The notes: generated by a model not told the origin, from the sequence alone. DNA of 64,000 nt from Streptomyces orinoci (GCF_003121295.1 NZ_PHNC01000011.1:1-64000), one strand, 5' to 3'. Positions 54,514-63,239 are shown, numbered from the stretch's first letter. Numbers and translations: made by a program.

Positions 54514-56313
54514 TTATGCGGCGGTGCCGAAGTCGTCCGGCTTGGGTGCTGCCTTGGCGATGGCGCGGGTGGTGATGGCCTTGGAGGCGCGGGCGGAGGC
54601 GGCGGCGAGGTCGTCGGCGCCGGGCTCGGCGTACCAGGGGCGCAGGTCGAGCATGGCGGCGCGCATGCCGGTGGCCAGGCAGATGGCGGTGCCCTTGGGC
54701 AGGGCGCGGATGGCGTCGGCGGCCATGATCCGTTCCTGGCGCATGCTGATGCTGGTGGAGGTGCCGGAGTCCGAGGTGGAGGTGGACTTGGTCTCCACGT
54801 CGTGGTCGCCGATCAGGCGGGAGAGTTTGTCGGCGAAGTCGGGGTCATCGATACCGGAGCCGATGACCTTGATCGTGGAGGCGCTCCACATGGCGTCCAT
54901 GCCCGCCTCCCCCCAGACCTTCTGGCCCTGGCGGTAGGACTGCAGGATCGTGATCGGGATGATCCCGCGCGAGCCGAGGTGGGAGTACAGGTCCGGCAGG
55001 TCCGAGATCTTGCAGACGTTGGCGGCCTCGTCCAGGATCGCGAGCATCGGCGGGTCGAGGCGTCCGCCGGCGCGTTCGGCCTGGGCGGTGGCGGCCCGCA
55101 TGACGGAGTCCGCGCACGCGGCGATCAACGCTGAGGCGCCGCCTCCGCCGTCCTTCGACAGCAGGTAGAGCGTGTCGCGGGAGGTGACGAACTCGGCCGG
55201 CCGGAACTCCGGGATGCCCTTCTGCGGGGTGACCCACGCGGCGATCTCGGCGTTGAGGAGGGCGGAGGCGTACTGGCGGGCGGTCTCGTAGATGCCGTCA
55301 CGGGTCTCCGGCGGGCCTTCGACGGTGCCCTTGAGCTGGGCCGCGACAGCGGCGTGGCCGTGGTCGCGCAGGATGTCCAGCGGGGTGCGGTCGCCGGGGA
55401 AGGCCAGCCACTGCATCACGTCCGTGATCGGCCGCTCGTCCAGCGCGGCGGCCAGGAACAGCTGGGAGAGGATGTTGGATCCGGCCTTGGACCAGAAGTC
55501 CCCCTGCTGGGAGGCATCCACGGAGGCGGCCAGGAAGTGCCCGGCGAGCCGACCGGCGCCTTCGAGGGTGTTGGCGTCGGCGAGGGGGTTCCACCACATC
55601 TCGCGGCTGGCGTGGGCGATTTGCTGCGGGTCCATCGTCCAGGTCCGGCCGACCTGGGCCCGGGCTTCGAGGGTGGCGGTGTAGGCGTCGCCGGCGGCCT
55701 TGTTGGAGGTCAGCAGCACCGGGCCGGGGGCGCTCAGGATGGAGGGGATGGCCAGGCTGGTGGTCTTGCCGGAGCGGGGTGCCATGATGGCCACCGCTAC
55801 GTCCTCGTAGCCCATGCGGACTTCGTGGCGGGTGCCTTGGATGTTGCCGAGCAGGATGCCGGTGTCGTTCGCTGAGATGGTCTTGCTGTCCTTCAAACTG
55901 GGCCGCAGGGAGCGGGCCTTGGCGGTGGTGGCTTTGGCGAGCAGGGGCTCGATGTCCTTGGGCTTCGCCATCCCGGCGATCTTCTTCTTTCGCCCACCGG
56001 TGCCGCCGTGGTGCCGGGACCAGAGCACGGCGCCGACGACGCCCAGGGCGATCAGGGCCGCGCCGGGGACGATGCGTGCGCCGAAAAGCAGCGCCGTATC
56101 GCCCAGGTGGGGCCAGAGGTGGTGGGGGTGCAGGAGGGCTTCGACGGGCTGGTACGGGGCCCAGGGGCCGGAGTCGGTGAGCCAGGCGGTGGTGTTGCCG
56201 CCGAGCCAGGCGAGGTTGGCCGCCGGCACGGCGATGGCGAGGGCGCCGAGCAGGACGCGGAAGGCTATGTCGTAGCCGTCGGTGCTGCTGGAGTTGGACG
56301 AGCTGTTGGGCAA
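54514..56313 (-). CDS. TraG/VirD4-like type IV coupling protein
   Basis: 599 aa from TTG 56313 (GGAGG 9 nt upstream). Two N-terminal TM helices (about 17-37 and 76-97), Walker A VAIMAPRSGKTTSLAIP near 177-190, Walker B MLAILDEAANVCKISDLP near 423-440, and the TraG/TraD-type segment SHLGSRGIIPITILQSYRQG. This ATPase links DNA substrate to a transfer channel in conjugation. It is the strongest marker that 48-64 kb belongs to a conjugative element. Confidence 0.88.
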   Translation of the reverse strand: MPNSSSNSSSTDGYDIAFRVLLGALAIAVPAANLAWLGGNTTAWLTDSGPWAPYQPVEALLHPHHLWPHLGDTALLFGARIVPGAALIALGVVGAVLWSRHHGGTGGRKKKIAGMAKPKDIEPLLAKATTAKARSLRPSLKDSKTISANDTGILLGNIQGTRHEVRMGYEDVAVAIMAPRSGKTTSLAIPSILSAPGPVLLTSNKAAGDAYTATLEARAQVGRTWTMDPQQIAHASREMWWNPLADANTLEGAGRLAGHFLAASVDASQQGDFWSKAGSNILSQLFLAAALDERPITDVMQWLAFPGDRTPLDILRDHGHAAVAAQLKGTVEGPPETRDGIYETARQYASALLNAEIAAWVTPQKGIPEFRPAEFVTSRDTLYLLSKDGGGGASALIAACADSVMRAATAQAERAGGRLDPPMLAILDEAANVCKISDLPDLYSHLGSRGIIPITILQSYRQGQKVWGEAGMDAMWSASTIKVIGSGIDDPDFADKLSRLIGDHDVETKSTSTSDSGTSTSISMRQERIMAADAIRALPKGTAICLATGMRAAMLDLRPWYAEPGADDLAAASARASKAITTRAIAKAAPKPDDFGTAA

Positions 56314-56355
56314 GAGGGCGCCTCCAAGGGGGGGGCGGTCGAGAAGGCCGGTGGG

Positions 56356-57126
56356 TCAGCGGGTGCGGCCCGGCTTCGGCAGGCGAGGCGCCCCGGCGGC
56401 AGGGGACTGCGTGGTGGCGCTCGCGTGCCGGGCGGTGAGGTCCGCAATTCGTCGCTCCAGCGCGAATGCCACGGTCTTGACGGGCAGTTGCTCGGTGCGG
56501 ATGTGGGCGTGCTGGCGCGTGTGCGGCGGGAGGCGGAAGGGATCGCGGACCAGCGGCGTGGGGCTGGCGAGGGCCCGGGTGAAGGCGGTCACCAGGTGGC
56601 CAGGGGCGTTGCCGTTGATGCGTGCCTGCCAGAGATGGTGCTCTGGGCCCTCGCCGACGGCGGCCGTGATGAACCAGGTGTTACTGCCGTGATCGGTGAA
56701 GTGCTCGACCTCGGCGATGCCGTCGGGCGAGATGCGGGAGTTGGGTGACCAGCGCCATCCGGCTTGTCGCAGAGGCTCCAAGGGGTCGGTGGCGGCCGTT
56801 GGCGGTGCGGCGGGGGCGGTGAGCGCGTCGAGGACGGCGGCGATGAGTTCCACCGGGGTGCGCGCGCCGAAGCTCGCCCACCAGGCCGGGCGGTCGGCGG
56901 TGGCAGCGTGGTGCAGGCGCCACCACTGGTCATCCGGGGCGGGGTCGAGGCGCAGATCGGCCTGCTGGTCGGGGCTGGTCAGGATGACGCGGGGCATCAG
57001 CGGGTCGTTGCCGAAACTCCACCCGCAGGCCCGATGGAGAGGAACGGTAGCCCAGGCGGGGTCGCCGCCGCCGGCGAGGTAGCGGGGTGCGACCAGCGCC
57101 TGCTCGATGGTCTCGTGCACGCTCAT
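56356..57126 (-). CDS. DUF317-domain protein
   Basis: 256 aa from ATG 57126, coupled by ATGA to the upstream gene. Two DUF317 units: PAWWASFGARTPVELIAAVL and HLWQARINGNAPGHLVTAFT. Starts MSVHETIEQALVAPRYLAGG. Basic tail. Lies just downstream of the start of the traG-like gene's transcription order. Confidence 0.78.
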   Translation of the reverse strand: MSVHETIEQALVAPRYLAGGGDPAWATVPLHRACGWSFGNDPLMPRVILTSPDQQADLRLDPAPDDQWWRLHHAATADRPAWWASFGARTPVELIAAVLDALTAPAAPPTAATDPLEPLRQAGWRWSPNSRISPDGIAEVEHFTDHGSNTWFITAAVGEGPEHHLWQARINGNAPGHLVTAFTRALASPTPLVRDPFRLPPHTRQHAHIRTEQLPVKTVAFALERRIADLTARHASATTQSPAAGAPRLPKPGRTR

Positions 57127-57704
57127 CCTCTCCGCACCGGGCCGCTCCGGCCGGCCGCGGGCAAGGGGGTCGCGGCCGGCGGTGGGGCCAGGGGCGAGGG
57201 GGCATGGCGTGCGGCGGCGTTGATGTCGCGCAGGACGTGCCCGTGGGTGGCCCAGTCGTCGAGGTAGCTCCAGCACTCGGCGTGATGTTCGGCGAGCGCG
57301 TCGTCGAAGACCTGAGTGCCGGGCCGGGCATCCAGAGGGAGGCTGTCGCGGGTCTGCAGCCACTGCTCGTGCAGCGCGTCCAGACGGTCGAGGGCGGCGT
57401 GCAGGACGCCCAGCTGCCAGGCCCAGTGGCTTTGTACGGCGGGGGCGGGCAGGTGCGCGAGCTGCGTCTCGGCGGTGGCCAGCAGGTGCCGGGCGCCGGG
57501 GCGGACGGTTTCGAACGCCGCGGCGGTGTCGGCGTCGCGCTGGCTGGCGCGCAGACCGTAGGCGTCCTCGTCGTAGGGCCAGCCGTCGAGGCCGGTGTGC
57601 TCCTCGGAGTAGGCGTCCCAGGAGCCGAGGATCTTCTCGCTGTCGTCGAGGAATCCGTCGAGGTGGTGCAGGAAATCGCGGTGAGCGGTGGGATCGAGGG
57701 TGAT
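57123..57704 (-). CDS. Hypothetical protein (near-cognate ATC start)
   Basis: 193 aa if read from ATC 57704, 8 nt after AAGGA. Coding from TLDPTAHRDFLHHLDGFLDD on, then SEEHTGLDGWPYDEDAYGLR, HWAWQLGVLHAALDRLDALH and FDDALAEHHAECWSYLDDWA, ending in a TGA that overlaps the next ATG. The in-frame TGA at 57726 leaves no room for ATG/GTG/TTG. Helical, acidic, function unknown. Confidence 0.65.
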   Translation of the reverse strand: MTLDPTAHRDFLHHLDGFLDDSEKILGSWDAYSEEHTGLDGWPYDEDAYGLRASQRDADTAAAFETVRPGARHLLATAETQLAHLPAPAVQSHWAWQLGVLHAALDRLDALHEQWLQTRDSLPLDARPGTQVFDDALAEHHAECWSYLDDWATHGHVLRDINAAARHAPSPLAPPPAATPLPAAGRSGPVRRG

Positions 57705-57725
57705 GGTGAGATTCCTTGTCGGGGG

Positions 57726-58558
57726 TCAGCGGTGCGTGGTCGCACGGGTGGTGCCGGCCTTCACCGGGGCTGGCGCGGCCTTCGGCTGCTGGCGGCGGGC
57801 GGCGCGGGCCTGGGCGCGCAGGGCGTCGAGGCGGGCGGTGTGCGCCTCGACGACCTGCTGCGGCGTAAGTGGGCTCGGCTGCTGCACGACGCTGTGGTGG
57901 GCGGTGCGCTCATACATGCCGCGCTGGAGCGGGGCGGGGTCGGCGAGCGCGGTGACGAAGGCGTCGACCAGGTGAGCGGGGGTGCGGCTGTCGAACCAGG
58001 CGTGCCAGATCCGGGGGCCTATCGGGGTGCCGTATCCCGGCTCGCAGGTATCGACGTGCCAGCCCGCCAGTGCGTCCTCACCGTCGCGCCGCAGTTCTAC
58101 GTGGCACATCCCGTCGGGTGAATCAGCCATGTGCTGGGTGTTGTGCCGCCAGCCTGCCGACTCCAATATCTGGAAAGACGTTGGGTTGTTCGCGGGGCGG
58201 CGGTGTGATGAGGGCGTCGGTGAGGTGGCCGAGGACCTCTGCGGGGACGAGTTCGCCGAACTCCGCGTACCAGCCGGGCTCGGCATCGGTGTGCGCGGCC
58301 CGCAGCCGCCACCAGGCGGAGGTGGCGGACTGCGGGTCGAACTGGAGGGTGTGCCGGTGGTCGGGGCTGCGCAGGACGATCTCGGGGCTGAGCGGGTCTG
58401 TTGTGCGGGTCCAGCCGGCTGCGGCCAGGCCGTGGGTGACGTGGCGGGCATCCCCGGGGCCGGCGAGGTGGCGGGGGCTGGTGTCGAACGGGATCCGCCA
58501 GGCGTGGTGGTCGGCGAAGGCGGCGAGCTGCCGTTCGCTCACCGGCATCGGCAGCATC
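57726..58558 (-). pseudogene. DUF317-domain protein gene with one frameshift
   Basis: From ATG 58558: RQLAAFADHHAWRIPFDTSP, RHLAGPGDARHVTHGLAAAG, GWYAEFGELVPAEVLGHLTD (first DUF317 unit). At about 58173 an extra T (CTTTCC) shifts the frame; the rest, FQILESAGWRHNTQHM, RIWHAWFDSRTPAHLVDAFV (second unit), continues in the next frame to 57726. Either a recent mutation or a sequencing error. Confidence 0.75.
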
Positions 58559-58892
58559 CCGGGGCCGGCGGGGCCTGCGCGTAGAGGCGGCGGAGGTTGT
58601 CGAGGACGTAGTGGAGGTGGTACTGGTCGGTCTGCTCCCATGCCGCATCCCGCAACTCCTGTATCAGGAGCGCGACTTCAGCGGTGCGCGGGGTGCTGGG
58701 GTGGCTCTGTACGACGCGGGCGAGGGCGCGCAGGGTGTCACCGAGCTGGATGGGGATGCCGGTGTACTCATCCAGCAGCGGCTCGACGAGGGCGAGGGCT
58801 TCGTCGAGGTCGGGTTCCTCGCGCAGGTATGCGGTCAGGTCGCAGAGGGTTTCGGTGGCGGTGCGGATGGTGTCCGGGGTGAGCGCGGGCAC
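58539..58892 (-). CDS. Hypothetical protein
   Basis: 117 aa. MPALTPDTIRTATETLCDLT, AYLREEPDLDEALALVEPLL, IQLGDTLRALARVVQSHPST and IQELRDAAWEQTDQYHLHYV: an all-helical protein. Overlaps the start of the DUF317 gene by 20 bases. Function unknown. Confidence 0.65.
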   Translation of the reverse strand: MPALTPDTIRTATETLCDLTAYLREEPDLDEALALVEPLLDEYTGIPIQLGDTLRALARVVQSHPSTPRTAEVALLIQELRDAAWEQTDQYHLHYVLDNLRRLYAQAPPAPGCCRCR

Positions 58893-58922
58893 AAGGCTCC
58901 TTCGTGGGATGGGGGTTGTGGT

Positions 58923-59729
58923 TCAGCGGCGGGCGCGGGCGCCGCCGGCATGGGTGTGCGGGCGGGCGGTGGTGCGGGGCCGGTTGTTTCGGACGGAGTT
59001 GCGGGCCCAGGTGGCGGCGCGGGCGGCGGTGATCCGGGCCTGCTGCCAGGCGCTGAGCTGGGAGGGCAGGACGGAGACGGAGGTGGTGCGGATGGCCGTG
59101 CTGTGCGGGACGCGTCCGCGCGGGCGCATCACCGGCTCGGGACTGGCCAGGGAGGCGGAGAAGGCTTGCACGAGGTGCATGGGGGTGGTGGCGCTGAAGC
59201 TCGCCGTCCAGCCGTTGCCCTGCCCGTCTCGTGCGCCGGACCACCACATCGCGTGGCCGCTGGGGTCCTGGTGGAACTGCATCCACGCCGAGCCGTCCGG
59301 GCTGGTTGCGGTGTAGTGCCCGGCTTTGGGGCCGGCGTTCCAGTGCTGCTCTTGAAGCGGTTCCCATACGTTGGGGGCATGGGCGGAGCGGGGATGGGTG
59401 AGCGCGTCGGTCAGCCCGGCGACGATCTCCACCGGCGTCTGTCGGCCGAGCGTCGCCCACCACTCGTCCTGCTGCCCACTCGTCTTGCCGTGGATCGTCC
59501 ACCCGCCCGGCTGGACATAGGGGTCGTAGCTGATCCGAACGGCGCGGTCGGGGCTCTCCATCAGGAGTGGACCGCCCGGGGTGGAGGCATCCCGCCAGCC
59601 GGAGGCGCGCAGGAATTCCGAGACGTGGCGCAGGTCGCCGCCTCCGGCCAGGGCGCGGGGTTCGACGAGATAGTGCTGCTCGGCCTGCTCACCCCCAGGG
59701 CTCCAGCCCTGCCACTGCTTTTTCTTCAT
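58923..59729 (-). CDS. DUF317-domain protein
   Basis: 268 aa from ATG 59729, coupled by ATGA to the upstream gene. Contains YLVEPRALAGGGDLRHVSEF, DEWWATLGRQTPVEIVAGLT and GWTASFSATTPMHLVQAFSA (the two DUF317 units), and a basic Arg-rich tail that may bind nucleic acid. Confidence 0.8.
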   Translation of the reverse strand: MKKKQWQGWSPGGEQAEQHYLVEPRALAGGGDLRHVSEFLRASGWRDASTPGGPLLMESPDRAVRISYDPYVQPGGWTIHGKTSGQQDEWWATLGRQTPVEIVAGLTDALTHPRSAHAPNVWEPLQEQHWNAGPKAGHYTATSPDGSAWMQFHQDPSGHAMWWSGARDGQGNGWTASFSATTPMHLVQAFSASLASPEPVMRPRGRVPHSTAIRTTSVSVLPSQLSAWQQARITAARAATWARNSVRNNRPRTTARPHTHAGGARARR

Positions 59730-60106
59730 CGGCGCCGCCGGACGACGAGCGCTGCAGGCTCGGGCGGCTTCGCCGCCCCAGTGCCGAGGCGCGTGCTGAC
59801 CTGTTGCAGGTGATCGCGGTGTTCGTCCAGGTCCCCGCCGATGGCGTCGAGTTCGTTGGCGGCGCGCCCGAGGGCGAGCCACACCTCCGGCGGCAGCGTG
59901 CCGCGCTCGGCTTGGACCTTGGCGAACACGCTGCTGGTGGCCACCAGGCGGGTGACACCTGCGAGGACGCCGTGGTCGGGGTCCACCACGTGGGCGATGA
60001 CCTGCGTGGCCTGATGCGGCGGGAGGTGGGCGAGGTGGTCGGCGAGCTGGCCGAGCTGACGGGTGATCTCATCAGCCAGCCGCACCGGGTAGGTGGGGTT
60101 AGGCAT
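59726..60106 (-). CDS. Hypothetical helical protein
   Basis: 126 aa; ATG 60106 with GGAGGAG upstream. MPNPTYPVRLADEITRQLGQ, LADHLAHLPPHQATQVIAHV, LALGRAANELDAIGGDLDEH. All-alpha, like the replication/transfer accessory proteins of Streptomyces elements. Function unknown. Confidence 0.65.
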   Translation of the reverse strand: MPNPTYPVRLADEITRQLGQLADHLAHLPPHQATQVIAHVVDPDHGVLAGVTRLVATSSVFAKVQAERGTLPPEVWLALGRAANELDAIGGDLDEHRDHLQQVSTRLGTGAAKPPEPAALVVRRRR

Positions 60107-60133
60107 GCTCCTCCAGGGTCGGGGTGGTGGGGA

Positions 60134-60304
60134 TCAGCGGTGGCGGCCGGCGTGCCGGGCCTCGCCGGGGGCGGTCTCGGGGCGTGCGCCGGGCAGCCGG
60201 TGGGGGCCGGTGAGGATGCAGGCGCGCAGGTAGCGGCGGAACAGCGCGGTCGCGAGGCGCGGCGTGAGATGGGGGCTGATCGGTGGGGGCGCGTGGGGTG
60301 GTAC
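60134..60304 (-). CDS. Small basic protein (near-cognate GTA start)
   Basis: 56 aa if read from GTA 60304, 6 nt after GGAG. ISPHLTPRLATALFRRYLRA, CILTGPHRLPGARPETAPGE, ARHAGRHR. The residue pattern is convincingly protein-like and no ATG/GTG/TTG is nearby in frame. Missing from simple ORF calling because of its start. Confidence 0.5.
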   Translation of the reverse strand, partial: VPPHAPPPISPHLTPRLATALFRRYLRACILTGPHRLPGARPETAPGEARHAGRHR

Positions 60305-60332
60305 GGGGTTCTCCGGTCGGTGATGCGGGCGG

Positions 60333-60362
60333 GGCGGCCCCGGCCCGTGTGCCGGGGCCGCC
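60333..60362 (-). terminator. Intergenic hairpin inside gene series
   Basis: 12-bp perfect stem (60333-60344 with 60351-60362), loop CCGTGT, between the stop at 60371 and the small-protein start at 60304. Could reduce transcription into downstream genes or act as an mRNA-processing boundary. Confidence 0.6.
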
Positions 60363-60370
60363 AGTGGGTG

Positions 60371-60781
60371 CTACCGGGCTCGCCGGGACGGTGCGTTGGA
60401 CGGTGGGGCGGGGGTTGACGCCGCCGGTGCCGCCGTCGGCTCCGCTCCGGGACGGCTGTGTCCGGAGCGGATCTCGTGCACGGCCTGCTGGTAGGCGGCC
60501 TCGTCGAAGACCTCGGGCGTGCAGTTGACCGTGTATCCGGCCACGAGGAGCGCGGGGATCGCGTGGCTCGCCAGGCGCCTTTGCTCGTCGGCGTCGAGAT
60601 GTTCGGGCACCACGTGCCACACGTAGATCGGCCCCGCGGTGCGGCGCTCCAGTCCGAGCTGGTCGAGCAGGTCGAGGAGCTGCTCGGGGGCGTCGGTGGG
60701 AGTGTCGGCGTGGATGGTGGTGGTCAGGGCCTTCACGTAGATCTCGACATCGGTGCCGTACTCGTCGGCGCGATTGCCCAT
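60371..60781 (-). CDS. Hypothetical protein
   Basis: 136 aa from ATG 60781, preferred to the ATG at 60796 because GGAG lies between them. GTDVEIYVKALTTTIHADTP, IYVWHVVPEHLDADEQRRLA, PALLVAGYTVNCTPEVFDEA. The GY-x-V-x-C module recurs in the protein at 61680. Function unknown. Confidence 0.62.
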   Translation of the reverse strand: MGNRADEYGTDVEIYVKALTTTIHADTPTDAPEQLLDLLDQLGLERRTAGPIYVWHVVPEHLDADEQRRLASHAIPALLVAGYTVNCTPEVFDEAAYQQAVHEIRSGHSRPGAEPTAAPAASTPAPPSNAPSRRAR

Positions 60782-60797
60782 AGAAAGGGACTCCATT

Positions 60798-60899
60798 TCA
60801 GCGGCGGGGCGGGCGTGCGGGGCGTGTGCCGCTACCGCCGGCCCGGCGTCGGCCGGGACGGGGTGTGCGGGCGGTCGCTCGTGAGGAAGATCTCCTCAT
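60798..60899 (-). CDS. Possible 33-aa Arg-rich peptide
   Basis: ATG 60899 overlaps the upstream stop (ATGA) and the frame MRRSSSRATARTPRPGRRRA ends at TGA 60798, just before the next gene's ribosome site. Position fits a real small gene, but the composition is also what chance GC-rich sequence gives. Confidence 0.3.
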   Translation of the reverse strand: MRRSSSRATARTPRPGRRRAGGSGTRPARPPRR

Positions 60900-61651
60900 C
60901 GGCCCCGCGCCGCCGCGGCCCGGGCCGTAGCCGGGGCCGGAGGTGCAGGCGGTGTCGCGGTGGGCGCGATCCGGCCGGAGGGGTGCTGCAGCGCGGTGGC
61001 GATGCCGTGCGCGCCGAGCTGCCGGCCTGCCGCGCGGACGGCGCGGGCCTGCACCGCTGTGTCGTCACCGCTGAGCCGGTAGATGCCGGTGTGCGGCTCG
61101 GGGACGAAGCCGTTGGCCGCCAGCACGGCGGCGGCCGTCTCGCCGGCGGGAGCGGCGGCGAGGCTGCCGTCGGCCTGCCAGGTCAAGACGAGACGGTCCG
61201 GCTGCGAGGGCTGGACGTCGGCGGCTGCGTTGTGGCGGGCCTGGGCGAGCGCGGCGTCGTAGCGGGCCAGCAGGTCGCCGACGACCAGCTCGGCGCTGTG
61301 GAACGGATCATCGCCCACGGCGATGCCGTTGGGTTCACGGATGCCGCGGTACGCCTCGTCGGGGAGGCTGGGTGGGGCGACGGCGGCGATGAGGAATCCG
61401 TCGCGCTCATCGTGCCGGTCGAGCACGGCGAGCTGAGCACCATCGTTGCGGGTCAGGACGGCCGCCTGGCGGAGGGGATGCTCGGCGAGGGACTCGGCGA
61501 CGAGATCCATGTCCCAGATGCGAGCGGCCAGTTCGGCCAGGTCGTCCTTGTGCGCGGTGGGGTGGTGGGTGCTGGTCCAGCTGTCGGGCAGTTCGCCGGC
61601 GAGGACGTCGGCGAACGAGGCGAGGCGCCCGGAATCTTCGTGGTCGTGCAT
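60896..61651 (-). CDS. Hypothetical protein of the GF-x-P module family
   Basis: 251 aa; ATG 61651 after AAGGACACC. FADVLAGELPDSWTSTHHPT, LAELAARIWDMDLVAESLAE, AELVVGDLLARYDAALAQAR and the module AAVLAANGFVPEPHTGIYRL near the C-terminus. Pro/Ala-rich tail. Function unknown. Confidence 0.65.
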   Translation of the reverse strand: MHDHEDSGRLASFADVLAGELPDSWTSTHHPTAHKDDLAELAARIWDMDLVAESLAEHPLRQAAVLTRNDGAQLAVLDRHDERDGFLIAAVAPPSLPDEAYRGIREPNGIAVGDDPFHSAELVVGDLLARYDAALAQARHNAAADVQPSQPDRLVLTWQADGSLAAAPAGETAAAVLAANGFVPEPHTGIYRLSGDDTAVQARAVRAAGRQLGAHGIATALQHPSGRIAPTATPPAPPAPATARAAAARGR

Positions 61652-61679
61652 GGTGTCCTTGAGCAACGTTGGGGTGGTG

Positions 61680-62378
61680 TCAGCGGCGCACACGCGCGGC
61701 CACGGGCGGCGGAGGCGCGACGGTCACGGTGCGCGGCGGGGGTGGGCAGGCGCACACGGCGGACCGTTCACGCTCGTGGGCGGGGACCGCTTGCGTGCAG
61801 GTGCTGCGGCCGGGGTGTGGGGCGTGCCGGTCGGCGAGCGCGTCGCGGGTGTGGGCGAGGTCGGTGCGGATGACGTGCAGACGTTCGTCGGCGAGGTAGC
61901 GCAGGCGCCGGGCGATGTGCGCATCGGCCGCATCGCCGAGGCCGTCGTGGAACTCTGCGGTGGCGGTGAGGACTTGGTCGATGGCGGCGAGGATGCCGTC
62001 GTGGGAGGCAGTCAGTTCTGTGAGTGCGTCGGCGGCCTCGTCTGTGGTGGTGGCCTGGCGGATGCGCTCGGCGAGCTGGGCGACCAAAGCGCCCAGTGGC
62101 AGGTCGCGGGCCGGGCGGCGGTCGGTGTCGAAGCCGGGGTCGCAGTCGACGTGGTAGCCGACGGCCCGAAGCCGGGCTACGGCCTCGGTGGCCAGCCGTC
62201 TTTCGTCGTGCTCGTCGAGGCCGGTGGGGGCGCGGTGGTAGGAGTCGTGGACGCGGACGACGGGGATGAAGCCCGCGCGTTGGAGGATGCAGTGGGCCTC
62301 GATGTCGCCGCCGCGGGCGAGGACTTCCTGGGAGTGCGGATCGCGGCGGATGGTCAGGACGCGGTCGGCGAGGGGCAA
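61680..62378 (-). CDS. Hypothetical protein of the GF-x-P module family
   Basis: 232 aa from TTG 62378. AHCILQRAGFIPVVRVHDSY, DERRLATEAVARLRAVGYHV, DCDPGFDTD, then helices LAERIRQATTTDEAADALTE and YLADERLHVIRTDLAHTRDA. It lies in the same frame as the preceding gene, separated only by TAG 62394-62396; AGGAG overlaps that stop, 12 nt from the TTG. Confidence 0.62.
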   Translation of the reverse strand: MPLADRVLTIRRDPHSQEVLARGGDIEAHCILQRAGFIPVVRVHDSYHRAPTGLDEHDERRLATEAVARLRAVGYHVDCDPGFDTDRRPARDLPLGALVAQLAERIRQATTTDEAADALTELTASHDGILAAIDQVLTATAEFHDGLGDAADAHIARRLRYLADERLHVIRTDLAHTRDALADRHAPHPGRSTCTQAVPAHERERSAVCACPPPPRTVTVAPPPPVAARVRR

Positions 62379-62393
62379 GGGGAAGCGTTTCTC

Positions 62394-63239
62394 CTACGGT
62401 GATCGTCGTGCGGAGGTCCGGGCAGCGGGCGGTGCCGGAGGGGTGGCGCGTGGGCGGGACGCGGTGGCGAGGTGGGTGGCTGTGGCGTCGAGGTCCTGCT
62501 GGATGCCGTGGAGGCGGTAGGCGATCCACTCCAGGCGGTGCGCGGTATCAGGACCGGCCGGGCCTGCCTGGTGGGCGATGCGGTGGGCGGCGTGCTCGAC
62601 AAGTCCGCGGACGGTGGCCAGCGGGCCGGCGTGCTCGTCGGCGAGCTGGGTGAGGACTTCGGCGAGTTGGGCCGAGGCGGGCGGCACCGGTCGGGAGACG
62701 GCGTGTGGTGCGGGAGCGGTCAGATGCAGGTCTTGCTCGATGCGGCGGGCCTCGTGCGCAAGCCGTCGCGCGAGGTCGGCGGGCTGCTGCTGCCAGGAAC
62801 CGTCGAGCCTGATCAGGTTGGCGATCACATCGAGGCCCCCCGGTTTGGCCTGGACGGCGATCCAGTGGCAGCCGTCCTTGTCGCCGGGTGTCTCGATGCC
62901 GGCGGCGCGGGCGAGGCGGTGGGCGGCCTCGGCCCACTCCGCGGCGGTCAGGTCCCGGTCTTCGGGGTGGAGCCGCACGTCGAGGTGGAAGATCGCCCGC
63001 CGGTCCCCGCGGGGGCTGGTGGCGAACGGGTTCTCCAGGAGAGGCTCTTCAAGGTGCTCGGCCCACTGGGTGGCCGTCCACGTCGCCTGCTCGTCGTCCA
63101 GGGTGTAGGAGTCCAGGCCCGGCCAGTAGGCGATAACGGCGTGCTCGGGCAGGCCCCCCTCAATCGGCACAGCCCGCCCCAACGCCTCACTGAGCGGGTC
63201 GTGTGGGGTGTTCGTACGGCCGTTGACGCGGGGAATCAC
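62394..63239 (-). CDS. Hypothetical protein
   Basis: 281 aa; GTG 63239 overlaps the upstream TGA (GTGA). HAVIAYWPGLDSYTLDDEQA, WAEHLEEPLLENPFATSPRG, GCHWIAVQAKPGGLDVIANL, then a helical C-terminus like that of 61680. It shares the relaxase-associated look of plasmid mobilisation accessory proteins (the IAVQAKPGGLDVIANLIRLD stretch), but no catalytic motif supports that. Confidence 0.6.
   Translation of the reverse strand: MIPRVNGRTNTPHDPLSEALGRAVPIEGGLPEHAVIAYWPGLDSYTLDDEQATWTATQWAEHLEEPLLENPFATSPRGDRRAIFHLDVRLHPEDRDLTAAEWAEAAHRLARAAGIETPGDKDGCHWIAVQAKPGGLDVIANLIRLDGSWQQQPADLARRLAHEARRIEQDLHLTAPAPHAVSRPVPPASAQLAEVLTQLADEHAGPLATVRGLVEHAAHRIAHQAGPAGPDTAHRLEWIAYRLHGIQQDLDATATHLATASRPRATPPAPPAARTSARRSP

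Noticed and set aside
57087..58121. 344-aa plus-strand open frame
   Set aside because: Antisense to two coupled minus-strand genes. Val/Gly-rich shadow.
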